This document shows, piece by piece, positions 9,479 through 18,099 of a DNA stretch of 64,000 nt. The stretch spans positions 372,001-436,000 of the forward strand of contig NZ_JAERQJ010000001.1 in NCBI RefSeq assembly GCF_016735115.1. Reading direction: 5' to 3'. Source of the stretch: Aquimarina mytili. GTDB taxonomy: Bacteria > Bacteroidota > Bacteroidia > Flavobacteriales > Flavobacteriaceae. The translations under genes and the position numbers were made by a program. Under the pieces are notes generated by a model. That model did not search any database and was not told the origin of the DNA. It was given only the letters and a program-made list of their open reading frames with translations. Every line of letters begins with the position of its first letter. Positions within the stretch are counted from its first letter, which is position 1.

Positions 9479-12400
9479 ATGGACAAGAAGTATATTATTG
9501 CGTTTGATCAAGGCACTACAAGCACAAGAGCAATTATTTTTAATAACGAAGGAGAAATTTGTGATATTGCTCAGAAGGAATTAACTCAACATTACCCTAA
9601 ATCCGGATGGGTAGAGCATGATCCTAATGAAATATTTACACACCAACAAGAAGTATTTATTGAAGTACTTAAGAAATCAGGAATTTCTGAAAAAGAAATT
9701 GCAGGTATTGGAATCACAAATCAGAGGGAAACAACAGTCGTTTGGGATAAAAATACGGGTGAGCCTATATATAATGCCATAGTTTGGCTTGATAAGAGAA
9801 CAACCAAAATTTGCGAACAACTTAAATCTTTGGGACTTAGTGATTATGTATCTAAAAATACAGGACTAGTGATTGATTCCTATTTTTCGGGAACCAAACT
9901 CAAATGGATTCTAGATTCTGTAGATACCGCACGAGAAAAGGCTTCAAAAGGAGAGCTGTTATTTGGAACCATCGATACTTGGTTAATCTGGAAATTTACC
10001 AACGGCAAAAAACATGTAACGGACCACTCTAATGCTTCCAGAACCATGTTATACAATATTATAGATTTGGATTGGGATGATAAGTTGCTAGAAGTTATGG
10101 ATATTCCTAAATCGGTACTCCCCAATGTGCAATATTCTTCTTCTGATTTTGGAACAATTAATTACAATGGTCAGGATATCCCAATTTATGGCGTAGCAGG
10201 AGATCAACAAGCTTCATTATTTGGACAAGGAGGGTTTAAATCAGGAATTGCTAAAAACACCTATGGTACAGGTTGTTTTATGCTACTCAACACAGGAAAA
10301 AAACCATATGCCTCTAAAAATGGATTATTAACCACATTGTGTTGTAGTCTTCCTGAAGATAAAATTAAATATGCACTAGAAGGAAGCGTTTTTGTAGGAG
10401 GAGCATCAGTGCAGTGGTTGCGTGATAAACTTCAGGTTATTGATAATGCAAGTGAAACGGAAGCTATTTGTAAGTCAACTACATCATCAGAAGATCTTTA
10501 TGTCGTTCCGGCATTTGCCGGTTTGGGAGCCCCACATTGGGATATGGAAGCCAAAGGAGCTATTTATGGACTTACTTTGGATTCTGGAAAAAATGAAATT
10601 ATAAAAGCGACTATTGAGGCTTTGGCATATCAAACAAGAGATGTGCTGGAAGCTATGATCGAAGATAGTGGAAAACAAATGGCAATGCTTAAAGTGGATG
10701 GTGGTGCTTCGGCAAATAACTATCTCATGCAGTTCCAATCCGATATTTTAAATGTTCAGGTTGATCGTCCCAAAATGCTTGAAGTTACTGCGATGGGTGC
10801 TGCATTTTTGGCTGGGATTAAAGCGGGAATTTGGACTAAGAAAGATATTTCAAAAATAAGAACTGTCGATAAAGTTTTCAAACCAGAAATTACAGAGCAT
10901 GATCGAAATCGAAAATATACAGGTTGGCAACAAGCAGTAGCACGTACAAAAACAGCAAATAAAAATATGCTTGCTGTAAAAGAAGAAGGACCGATTCGTT
11001 TTTCGGTGTTGGATCGTAAGGAACAATTACGTAGAGTACAAAATGAAAAACATGATTTAGTCGTGATTGGAGGTGGGGTCACAGGAGCAGGGATTGCTCT
11101 TGATGCAGCTTCAAGAGGATTAAAGGTGTGCCTGATAGAAAAAAATGATTTTGCGTCGGGCACCAGTAATAAGTCGACTAAACTAATTCATGGAGGATTA
11201 CGATATCTTAAACAGATGGAAATAGGTTTAGTAAAAGAGTCCGGTAGTGAAAGAGCAACTGTTCATCAATTGGCACCCCATCTTGTAGTACCTGAGAAAA
11301 TGCTACTTCCTCTTGTAGAAGGAGGTACTTATGGTAAGTTTATGGCATCGGTGGGTTTAAAAGTTTATGATTTTCTAGCGAATGTAGAGGGAGATGATAA
11401 ACGAAAAATGTTGACCGTAAAAGAAACCATGGACAAAGAACCTTTATTAAATAAAGAAGGACTTACCGGAGGAGGATATTATGCCGAGTATAGAACTGAT
11501 GATGCACGACTTACAATAGAATTATTGAAAAAAGCGGCTTCTTATGGTGCTAATAGTATCAATTATTGCGAGATGACTTCTTTTAACTACAACGAAGACA
11601 ATAAAATAAAAAGTCTGCAATGTATAGACCATAATACCAAAAAGACATTCACTATAAAATCCAGAAACTTTGTATCTGCAGCAGGGCCATGGGTAGATTT
11701 ATTGAGAGAGAAAGACCATTCCATGAACAACAAACATTTACATCTTACCAAAGGAGTACATCTGGTGTTTTCTAGAGAACGATTTCCACTCACACAATCG
11801 ATTTATTTTGATGTGCCAGATGGCAGAATGATTTTTGCTATTCCAAGAGGTAGGGCAACTTATGTGGGTACTACAGATACAAATTATAATGCAAATTTAA
11901 ATAGAGTAGTAGCTACGCAAGATGATGCAGCGTATTTACTAAAAGCGGTAAATCATATGTTTCCTAGTCTTGATCTTACTATTGGAGATATTGAGTCTAA
12001 TTGGGCGGGGTTAAGACCTCTAATCCATGAAAAAGGAAAAGATCCGTCTGAGCTCTCCAGAAAAGATGAAATTTTTGAATCAAAAACGGGGTTGATTTCT
12101 ATCGCCGGGGGAAAACTTACAGGGTATCGCAAAATGGCACAACGAGTGATTGATGCGGTACTAAAAACAATGAGCAGTAAAAAAAGAGATGCATTTTTAA
12201 AATCGCATACAAAACAAATACCTCTTACAAGTGACCCACTTAAGGATAGTTCTGAAGTAAACACATATTTGAATCAGATTACACAGCAACTTAAAGACCT
12301 AAAAGTAGAAGATCAGTACTATGGCTGGTATCTGGTATCAACTTATGGCAAACAAACAGATATTATTCTTAATAAGGTAAATTACTTTTTGAATGATGCT

Positions 12401-12658
12401 ATAGAAGAGCGATTAATTAGAGCAGAACTATGGTATGGTGTGCATCATGAAATGACGAATAGCCTGGCAGATTTCTTTGTAAGAAGAACAGGGCGATTAT
12501 ATTTTGATATTAATAGTGTACATAAGTTTAGGTCAATTATAGAAGAAGATCTTATAAAATACTTAGGTTGGGATGAAATTCGTCTTCAAAATGAAAATCA
12601 ATATTTGGATTTGTTGTTACAAGATGCTGCAACGTACTACAAAGAAGAATTTAGTTAA
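9479..12658 (+). CDS. glpK-glpD: Glycerol kinase-glycerol-3-phosphate dehydrogenase fusion
   Basis: A single uninterrupted 1059-codon frame joins two whole enzymes. Residues 1 to about 490 are glycerol kinase (FGGY family: FDQGTTSTRA at the N-terminus, GVAGDQQASLFGQ and YGTGCFM for nucleotide and substrate binding). After a short linker, residues from about 525 are the FAD-dependent glycerol-3-phosphate dehydrogenase (dinucleotide motif VVIGGGVTGAGIALDAAS at 528-545, then GTSNKSTKLIHGGLRYL). The kinase makes glycerol-3-phosphate and the dehydrogenase oxidises it to dihydroxyacetone phosphate, passing electrons to quinone, so the fusion would channel the intermediate. An internal ATG lies at 10967 (residue 497), but no stop separates the parts. 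No glycerol facilitator gene is adjacent. The stop overlaps the convergent PAP2 gene by four bases. The individual activities are near certain; whether the fused form is the working protein is not proven. Confidence 0.92.
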   Translation: MDKKYIIAFDQGTTSTRAIIFNNEGEICDIAQKELTQHYPKSGWVEHDPNEIFTHQQEVFIEVLKKSGISEKEIAGIGITNQRETTVVWDKNTGEPIYNAIVWLDKRTTKICEQLKSLGLSDYVSKNTGLVIDSYFSGTKLKWILDSVDTAREKASKGELLFGTIDTWLIWKFTNGKKHVTDHSNASRTMLYNIIDLDWDDKLLEVMDIPKSVLPNVQYSSSDFGTINYNGQDIPIYGVAGDQQASLFGQGGFKSGIAKNTYGTGCFMLLNTGKKPYASKNGLLTTLCCSLPEDKIKYALEGSVFVGGASVQWLRDKLQVIDNASETEAICKSTTSSEDLYVVPAFAGLGAPHWDMEAKGAIYGLTLDSGKNEIIKATIEALAYQTRDVLEAMIEDSGKQMAMLKVDGGASANNYLMQFQSDILNVQVDRPKMLEVTAMGAAFLAGIKAGIWTKKDISKIRTVDKVFKPEITEHDRNRKYTGWQQAVARTKTANKNMLAVKEEGPIRFSVLDRKEQLRRVQNEKHDLVVIGGGVTGAGIALDAASRGLKVCLIEKNDFASGTSNKSTKLIHGGLRYLKQMEIGLVKESGSERATVHQLAPHLVVPEKMLLPLVEGGTYGKFMASVGLKVYDFLANVEGDDKRKMLTVKETMDKEPLLNKEGLTGGGYYAEYRTDDARLTIELLKKAASYGANSINYCEMTSFNYNEDNKIKSLQCIDHNTKKTFTIKSRNFVSAAGPWVDLLREKDHSMNNKHLHLTKGVHLVFSRERFPLTQSIYFDVPDGRMIFAIPRGRATYVGTTDTNYNANLNRVVATQDDAAYLLKAVNHMFPSLDLTIGDIESNWAGLRPLIHEKGKDPSELSRKDEIFESKTGLISIAGGKLTGYRKMAQRVIDAVLKTMSSKKRDAFLKSHTKQIPLTSDPLKDSSEVNTYLNQITQQLKDLKVEDQYYGWYLVSTYGKQTDIILNKVNYFLNDAIEERLIRAELWYGVHHEMTNSLADFFVRRTGRLYFDINSVHKFRSIIEEDLIKYLGWDEIRLQNENQYLDLLLQDAATYYKEEFS

Positions 12659-13548
12659 AATCTGCCGACAAGACCAATTTGGCTTGCGCCAAATCTAAGG
12701 TTCCATCTAATTTTATGTTTTTTATCTCCATGTACATAGCGTTTATCTTTCTTTAAATAATTGTCAACACTATCCACAATAACCACACTTAAAGCAAGTC
12801 CAAGTGTTACATCCGTTAACCAATGTGCACCATCCCAAAGTCGGGATACAGGTGTTACTAGGCCTAATGCGTATATACCTCCTTTGACAAACAAATTGTC
12901 AAACTGTTTGGCAAATGCATGAGCTGTTGTAAATGAAAGAATCGCATGCCCGGATGGGAAAGAATGATATCCAGCTTCACTCGACCAAAATCGAAAACTT
13001 AAATTACCTTCACCAGTTAGAGGGCGAGCACGGCCAATTGCAGTTTTACTAAGCGTTTGTAAGAGCCCACCCGCAGTAGCAGATGCAATAAGTAGAACTC
13101 CTGTTTTTCTTATTTTTTCATTTTTTGTTAGTAATCCTAAAGTGTATACACTGGTTGTTAATCCATAGTTGAGGAGAGGTTTTCCAAAACGAAATCCAGC
13201 TTCTTTAATAAGATCAGGAACACCATTACCTTGTTTAGCGAAGATATCATTTGCGGGTTCATCAACGGCAAGTAAAATAGCATTTCCTGCCATGATTCCT
13301 CCAAATGTTAACCAGTCTTTACCTTTCCATCGTAGTGGGCTGGTATATACGTGTTTTACGCCCCCAAATACAGATACTCCATCATATTTAATCATTTGCC
13401 ATCTGGTCATTGCATTCTGAGAATCTTTTACATGAATACTGTCTTTGGCTTCTTCAGAATTTTTTATAACCTCTGTATCTTGAGAATAAATAGTATAGGT
13501 AGTAAGGTATATTAATATACTTAACAATAAGGTTTTGTAGTAGGTCAT
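12655..13548 (-). CDS. PAP2-family membrane-associated phosphatase
   Basis: A 297-residue protein with a signal peptide or signal anchor and the three classical PAP2 phosphatase motifs in order: KTAIGRARP (K-x6-RP), PSGH, and SRLWDGAHWLTD (SR-x5-H-x3-D). The segment around them contains hydrophobic helices, consistent with a lipid-phosphate or undecaprenyl-diphosphate phosphatase facing the periplasm. It is transcribed towards the glycerol enzyme fusion and overlaps it by four bases at the 3' ends. Upstream lies a 159-base gap containing the terminator of the next minus-strand gene. Substrate is not predictable from sequence. Confidence 0.85.
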   Translation of the reverse strand: MTYYKTLLLSILIYLTTYTIYSQDTEVIKNSEEAKDSIHVKDSQNAMTRWQMIKYDGVSVFGGVKHVYTSPLRWKGKDWLTFGGIMAGNAILLAVDEPANDIFAKQGNGVPDLIKEAGFRFGKPLLNYGLTTSVYTLGLLTKNEKIRKTGVLLIASATAGGLLQTLSKTAIGRARPLTGEGNLSFRFWSSEAGYHSFPSGHAILSFTTAHAFAKQFDNLFVKGGIYALGLVTPVSRLWDGAHWLTDVTLGLALSVVIVDSVDNYLKKDKRYVHGDKKHKIRWNLRFGASQIGLVGRF

Positions 13549-13659
13549 AGTAAAGATTTGCCCAGCAAAAATAACAACTTTATAAAATAATAATAGAATA
13601 ATGCTTCAGAATCGATATAAAATATAGGTTTTTAGACTTATATTTTGCTAATAATACTA

Positions 13660-13688
13660 AAAAAATGGGCCTGCAAAGCAAACCCATA
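13660..13688 (-). terminator. Rho-independent terminator, minus strand
   Basis: On the minus strand a 10-bp stem (ATGGGTTTGC with GCAGGCCCAT, two G-U pairs) closes a 3-base loop and is followed by six T residues. It lies 20 bases after the stop of the minus-strand gene at 13708-14598. Confidence 0.7.
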
Positions 13689-13707
13689 CTACATATAAAA
13701 CATTTTT

Positions 13708-14598
13708 TTATAGACTTTTTGATAATAGAAATTGTTCAAGTACATATTTCATTGAAGATTTCCATCTATGTGCTTGTTGTTGGGAGGCTGAGTTTTTATC
13801 CGATGTTTTTATCTTTAAATCTTCTGTAAAACTAACATTATACTTCTCGGATGAAGCATCGTATAATTTAAATGTAATACTTGTTTTTATACCTGACGAA
13901 GTTGGTACTGTTGATTTACTAGTCGAATAGAAGTTGGCAGCCTTATTTTCGCTTTTAAGAATAGAAGATTCTTTCAATTCTGCACTTAAAAGAAATTCTG
14001 TTCCAATAATTTTTCTAAGAGTTTCAGAGCTAGATTCTCTAAGCTGTTTGTGGTTTATACCACTATTTATAAGTTTATTAATGGTAGTATTCATGTCTTG
14101 AACTTGAATGCCATATTGGCTGGCATTTTTAAGTAAAAAATCTGTTGCATAAGAGGTTGCTTCACCGGATAATGTTTCTTGGTATTTTCCATTTTTTACA
14201 AACGAAAAAGGAATTACAGCCAAAGTGTTTTCCTTATAATCTGGTAACAAGTAAATATCTTCTTTAGGAATCAAAGGGTTTGTTTGTTGTACAGGATTAT
14301 TATTTTTATTTAAAGATGAATTTTCTTTGGGTAATACTCCGGCAGATTGAGAAGAGTTAAAAGTTTGGGTTCTTCCACTGGCAAAAACTATTTTTTGAAG
14401 ATTACTCACTTTTATTTCATTTATTACACTTTCTCCGGGATAATTAAAGCTAATATTATTATCAGTGACTTTAACTACTTTTGCCTGGATTAGTTGACCA
14501 TCAGATGTGACTATAATGTCATTGTTCGTGATATTTCCTTGAGAAAATATTATTGTAGAACATAGCAAACTAATTAATAAGATTAAATTTTTCATCAT
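13708..14598 (-). CDS. Secreted protein of unknown function (possible CsgG/TolB-N-like fold)
   Basis: A 296-residue protein with a clear signal peptide ending near IIFSQ. The region after it (DIIVTSDGQLIQAKVVKV...) resembles short exported beta domains found in many Flavobacteria. The second half has LAVIPFSF, then a helix with SGEATSYATDFLLKN and IGTEFLLSAELKE; this AVIPF...GTEFLL layout is reminiscent of periplasmic CsgG/TolB-N-type domains, where a small protein reports its own family by sequence. That resemblance is weak and I do not assign a function. It has its own terminator downstream and lies alone between non-coding gaps. Confidence 0.6.
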   Translation of the reverse strand: MMKNLILLISLLCSTIIFSQGNITNNDIIVTSDGQLIQAKVVKVTDNNISFNYPGESVINEIKVSNLQKIVFASGRTQTFNSSQSAGVLPKENSSLNKNNNPVQQTNPLIPKEDIYLLPDYKENTLAVIPFSFVKNGKYQETLSGEATSYATDFLLKNASQYGIQVQDMNTTINKLINSGINHKQLRESSSETLRKIIGTEFLLSAELKESSILKSENKAANFYSTSKSTVPTSSGIKTSITFKLYDASSEKYNVSFTEDLKIKTSDKNSASQQQAHRWKSSMKYVLEQFLLSKSL

Positions 14599-14969
14599 AC
14601 CATTTTTTAGATAATTAAATTAAAAAATAAAGATTAATTAACTGATAATCAAATTGTTAAATAAAACACGGTTTTATAATTTTTAACAATAAAGATTGTT
14701 GCTTAAAAATCATGAGATATTTCTTTGATTGAAATAATCTTTTAGGTAATTCCCCTCTATTTTATATAAAAACATCATCAAATCGTATACCATGATCGGT
14801 GCTTAATGTGTTAATTAACAGTAAATTAATAGGTGGTTTGGTAGATGTGAGAATTTTGATTTAATACAAAATAAAACCCGAACAACTAGTTCGGGTTTTA
14901 AGGCAAAATACTTAAATAATTTTGCAAATAGATGCTTCATTATCCCCCTTGAATCATCGTTGTTTCTTA
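14599..14969. other. Intergenic region, 371 bases
   Basis: Separates two minus-strand genes. It should hold the promoter of the 14598 gene, but no clear TAnnTTTG box stands out. The only strong structure is the terminator at 14873-14899. A short AACAAT...ATTGTT dyad lies near 14685-14700. No convincing small gene was seen on either strand. Confidence 0.6.
14873..14899 (-). terminator. Rho-independent terminator after the crystallin-like lipoprotein gene
   Basis: An 11-bp perfect stem (AAAACCCGAAC with GTTCGGGTTTT) closes a 5-base loop about 70 bases after the stop of the 14970-15605 gene. Both strands end in T or A runs, so it could act in either direction. Confidence 0.7.
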
Positions 14970-15605
14970 TTAAAGATATCTACCTACCATACTCGAGGTT
15001 TTGTCATGCATACCAACCGATCTCAGATTGGGATTGTATTTAATTTCTCCTGGTGCAAGTATTAAGGTGTATATCCTTCCTTGATAATTATCGTGTTCAA
15101 AATATTGAGCTAGATATCCTCTTGCACTATAATTTGTTACAATTGCAGATGAGATAAGGTCGTTGAATCCATGCGGTCTTAGACTTGGGTAGGCAAAGTT
15201 GCCTGTGCCTCCCAAAGGAAACCCTCGATAATACTCATGCTGGTAACCCGTACTTTGGGCTACTCCAGATTTTTGATACGATACTCCACTTTTATTGGAT
15301 AGTGAAGAAGTTTTTGCTGTAATTAGTGAATTAACTTCATCTATTTGATCATACAGATAAATAGTATTTTCTTCGCTTAGTTCTACAACATGACTTGATG
15401 AAATAGCTTTAATCAGATCTTGATTAAGATCAGTTTTATCAATTTCTCCGTGCTGATCTAATTGAACTGTGTAGGAGATACCTTTGTATACAATTGTTTT
15501 AGATTCTGTTAACTCTACTGCAGTGGTTTCTTCTTGTGCTATGTCATCTTTACTGCAAGAAAACATAACCAAACTTAAAATGATTAATGTGAAAACTTTT
15601 TTCAT
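14970..15605 (-). CDS. Lipoprotein with probable C-terminal beta/gamma-crystallin motif
   Basis: A 211-residue protein with a lipoprotein signal (MFSC, Cys17). The N-terminal half is charged and unrecognised. The last 50 residues contain YFEHDNYQGR followed 30 residues later by MHDKTSSMVGRYL. The aromatic-x6-G turn and the DxxSS element are the two halves of the calcium-binding motif of beta/gamma-crystallin Greek keys, so this end is probably one such motif. In Bacteroidota such lipoproteins are exported and of unknown role. The gene stands alone with a strong terminator and a 415-base divergent upstream region. The crystallin assignment is moderate and rests on motif spacing only. Confidence 0.6.
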   Translation of the reverse strand: MKKVFTLIILSLVMFSCSKDDIAQEETTAVELTESKTIVYKGISYTVQLDQHGEIDKTDLNQDLIKAISSSHVVELSEENTIYLYDQIDEVNSLITAKTSSLSNKSGVSYQKSGVAQSTGYQHEYYRGFPLGGTGNFAYPSLRPHGFNDLISSAIVTNYSARGYLAQYFEHDNYQGRIYTLILAPGEIKYNPNLRSVGMHDKTSSMVGRYL

Positions 15606-16020
15606 AATTATTAGGTTTTAAAGGTTACTTACTCTGTCAAAGGCTTTTCAGTTTCCGCCTGTTTATTGTGTAATAGAATTTTAATTATCGTGTAGATATG
15701 GTGGTGTTTAACACTTTCAAAACTAGTATGATTACAGTGTTAAATACAACTGGTTATTCTTGATATTTATAAATGCGTAGCGTAGATTTATAAATATCAG
15801 CAAGTATTAAATCCTTAGTTTTAGAATAGCATGGATGAACTTTCATAGGAATAGTAATCTATTTCTTATTTGAGCAGTTCTTTACTATAAATTCTCAAAA
15901 CCCTAGGTTTGTTAACTTTTTTTTAGGAAGAAGATATTATTTTGATATCTTGCTAATACCCGTGTTTTCTGGGTAATTCATTATTATTTTAAATAATTAA
16001 GAATCATTTAAAAACATAGT
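15606..16020. other. Divergent intergenic region, 415 bases
   Basis: Lies between the crystallin-like lipoprotein gene (minus) and the TPR-AraC regulator gene (plus), so it should hold both promoters. It contains a long AT-rich inverted repeat at 15761-15799 and a short TACCC...GGGTA dyad just upstream of the regulator (about 15957-15975). No small gene or RNA gene was recognised. Confidence 0.6.
15761..15799. repeat. Perfect 13-bp inverted repeat with 13-base loop
   Basis: Arms TGATATTTATAAA (15761-15773) and TTTATAAATATCA (15787-15799) flank a GC-richer loop that itself holds GCGTA twice. It sits between divergent promoters, about 155 and 220 bases from the starts, so it may be an operator, an RNA hairpin or a dispersed repeat. 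No T run follows, which argues against a terminator. Confidence 0.55.
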
Positions 16021-17736
16021 ATGAATAAAATTTCATTTTATTTTATTATCACGATACTTATAAACAATTGCTATGTTAGTATAGCTCAAAATAGTCATGT
16101 TAATACTCCTGGTGATTCTTTAAAACTAAAAACGTATGAAGTATTAAAAAACAAGTTCTATGAAAATCAAAGTAATTCCAATTTGGCAAGACTTTATGCA
16201 AAAACCTATTTAGAAAAAGCTAAACGCGATACAGATACTATAAAGATTGCGGATGGGTTTTATTTTTTTGGATTGATAGATGAGTATGCGATTGCACATC
16301 AATACACAGATAGTATTATCGATATTACAAAACATCTGGTTCATGAGAAATATCCTGGGTTTGCATATAAGTTAAAAGGAAATTTGTTTTTTATGGAAGG
16401 GAATTACAGGGAAGCATTTAACCAATATGTGATTGCTTCCGAATTTGCCAAAAAGAGAAGAGATAAATTAGAATATGCGATACTAAAATTTAATATTGGT
16501 TTACTCAAAAATCAATTGGGAGAACGAGTAGAGGCACTAGATTTTTTTAAGGATTATATGAATTATATCTCTGAAAAGGAGTTAGTAGAAAAAAGAAGAG
16601 ATTTATATATAAAAGGGATATATGCGCTTTCAGAATCTTATACCTATAATTTGAAATTGGATTCTGCAGAGAAGTATATAAAAAAGGGAGTTGTTGAAAC
16701 ATTAAAAACAAAGGATACATTAATGTATAACTTATTTGTTTTGCAATCAGGGATTAACTACTTCTTTCAGGACAAGTATCAAATAGCGATCGATAGTCTG
16801 GAAAAGGCAGAAAAACGAATTAGAAGCTTTGCTGGAGATGATAAGATTGGTCTAGCCATTTGCAACTACTATATAGGAAAATCTTTTTTCATTCAAAATA
16901 ATACAGATCAAGGAGTGTATTATCTAAAAAGGACTGACACATTATTGAATGAGGCCAATACAATTACTCCTGAATTAATTGACACTTATAATGTTTTGAT
17001 AGCACATTATAAAAACGAAAAAGACGACAAGAATCAATTAAAATACATCAATTCTTTACTAAAGTTTGATAGTATATTAAAATATAATTACAAGTCATTA
17101 TCAAACAAGATAATAAGGAATTATGAGTCTAAAGAGCTTTTGGATCAAAAAAATCAATTAATTGATAAGTTGGAAGAAAATACATTTTTCTCTAAAAAAT
17201 TGATTACAGTTTTTATCGCCGTTATATTGATCTTGGTAACAATAGTCTTTTTTGTTATTAGAAAAAACTGGATTTATAAAAAAAGATTTCAGCACATAAT
17301 AGATCAAACAAAAAATAACATAGAAGAGTCTAAGGAAGAAAACTTGAAAATAGCCACAAAAAATACAAACTTACCAGAAGAATTGGTTAAAGAGGTTCTG
17401 GAAAGATTAGAACGATTTGAACAATCAAAAAAGTTTTTAAAAGGAAAATATACACTCAATAGTCTAGCTAAAGAATTAAATACAAATAGTAGTTATCTAT
17501 CAAAAATTATTAATGAAACCAAAAAGATAAATTTTGCTAATTATTTAAATGATCTAAAAATTAAAGAAGCAATCGATAGACTAACCAACGAGAAAAAATT
17601 TAGAGCCTACACAATAAAAACTATAGCCAATGAGGTTGGGTTTAATACAGCACAGTCTTTCTCGTTAGCATTTTATAAAAAAACGGGTATATATCCATCG
17701 TATTTTATTAAACAGATTGAAAATCAGAAGAAATAG
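16021..17736 (+). CDS. TPR sensor with transmembrane helix and AraC-type DNA-binding domain
   Basis: A 571-residue one-component regulator. A signal peptide covers residues 1-23 (ending SIAQ). Residues from about 40 to 380 are TPR-like helical repeats expected in the periplasm. One membrane helix lies at about 393-415, followed by a short coiled linker. Residues 460-568 form an AraC-type double helix-turn-helix: YTLNSLAKELNTNSSYLS for the first and IANEVGFNTAQSFSLAFYKKTGIYPS for the second. The DNA-binding part therefore sits in the cytoplasm and would respond to a signal bound outside the membrane. Such regulators are common in Flavobacteria, without known ligands. The two small double-glycine peptide genes begin 124 bases downstream on the same strand, which makes them candidates for target or signal. 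That link is inference. Confidence 0.85.
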   Translation: MNKISFYFIITILINNCYVSIAQNSHVNTPGDSLKLKTYEVLKNKFYENQSNSNLARLYAKTYLEKAKRDTDTIKIADGFYFFGLIDEYAIAHQYTDSIIDITKHLVHEKYPGFAYKLKGNLFFMEGNYREAFNQYVIASEFAKKRRDKLEYAILKFNIGLLKNQLGERVEALDFFKDYMNYISEKELVEKRRDLYIKGIYALSESYTYNLKLDSAEKYIKKGVVETLKTKDTLMYNLFVLQSGINYFFQDKYQIAIDSLEKAEKRIRSFAGDDKIGLAICNYYIGKSFFIQNNTDQGVYYLKRTDTLLNEANTITPELIDTYNVLIAHYKNEKDDKNQLKYINSLLKFDSILKYNYKSLSNKIIRNYESKELLDQKNQLIDKLEENTFFSKKLITVFIAVILILVTIVFFVIRKNWIYKKRFQHIIDQTKNNIEESKEENLKIATKNTNLPEELVKEVLERLERFEQSKKFLKGKYTLNSLAKELNTNSSYLSKIINETKKINFANYLNDLKIKEAIDRLTNEKKFRAYTIKTIANEVGFNTAQSFSLAFYKKTGIYPSYFIKQIENQKK

Positions 17737-17804
17737 AACTTTTAGAATCTTAGGTGTTTTTTGTTTTCAGAGGTTGTGATTTATAAATCCGGAGTATTAA
17801 AGTG

Positions 17805-17834
17805 TTTGAAAAACGGCGCTTTTGACTACATTTA
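17805..17834 (+). promoter_or_regulatory. Candidate promoter of the peptide gene pair
   Basis: TTTG at 17805-17808, an 18-base spacer and TACATTTA at 17827-17834 match the Bacteroidota -33/-7 consensus with one mismatch in the last base. It ends 25 bases before the ATG at 17860, which supports that start over the upstream TTG at 17761. Confidence 0.4.
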
Positions 17835-17859
17835 TGTGAAATCTATAATAAATCACATC

Positions 17860-18000
17860 ATGAAAATAGAAAACAAAAAATTGATTTCAGATAAATTGAC
17901 TTTAGAAAAATTTAAAGTTGTAAAATTAAAAAATACAATTGTTATTAAGGGAGGATTAGGTTCTAAATCGAATGGCTGTCCAACGAGAACAGAACATTAA
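17860..18000 (+). CDS. Small double-glycine leader peptide A (RiPP-like precursor)
   Basis: A 46-residue peptide starting at the ATG at 17860; the frame stays open upstream to a TTG at 17761, but the extension does not look like leader sequence. It has a lysine-rich leader with LTLEKFKVVKL, a double glycine after IK, and a 14-residue core beginning LGSKSNG with one Cys-Pro pair (CPTRTEH at the end). The leader matches the pattern of Bacteroidota double-glycine natural-product precursors. The next small gene encodes a relative with LEK-x2-VVKL-x5-IKGGL in common. No modifying enzyme or peptidase-transporter lies nearby, so it is an orphan precursor if functional. RiPP, bacteriocin or signalling roles are all possible. 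The conserved pairing is the main reason to call it a gene. Confidence 0.65.
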   Translation: MKIENKKLISDKLTLEKFKVVKLKNTIVIKGGLGSKSNGCPTRTEH

Positions 18001-18018
18001 TTTATATAAATTAATGTT
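17993..18018. repeat. Perfect 26-bp palindrome between the two peptide genes
   Basis: AACATTAATTTAT followed by its exact reverse complement, overlapping the stop codon of peptide A. As RNA it would form an 11-bp stem with a 4-base loop. There is no T run after it, so it looks more like an mRNA-stabilising or processing hairpin, or an operator, than a terminator. Confidence 0.55.
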
Positions 18019-18099
18019 TAAGGCGGTTTAACAAAAATTGGTCATAACAAACTCTACTTAGAATTAAATAATGTACAAAGTCTATAAATATTTGAAACA

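Noticed and set aside
17761..17859. Extended version of peptide A starting at TTG 17761
   Set aside because: The extra 33 residues overlap a candidate promoter and do not resemble a leader; the ATG at 17860 gives a peptide that aligns with its neighbour.
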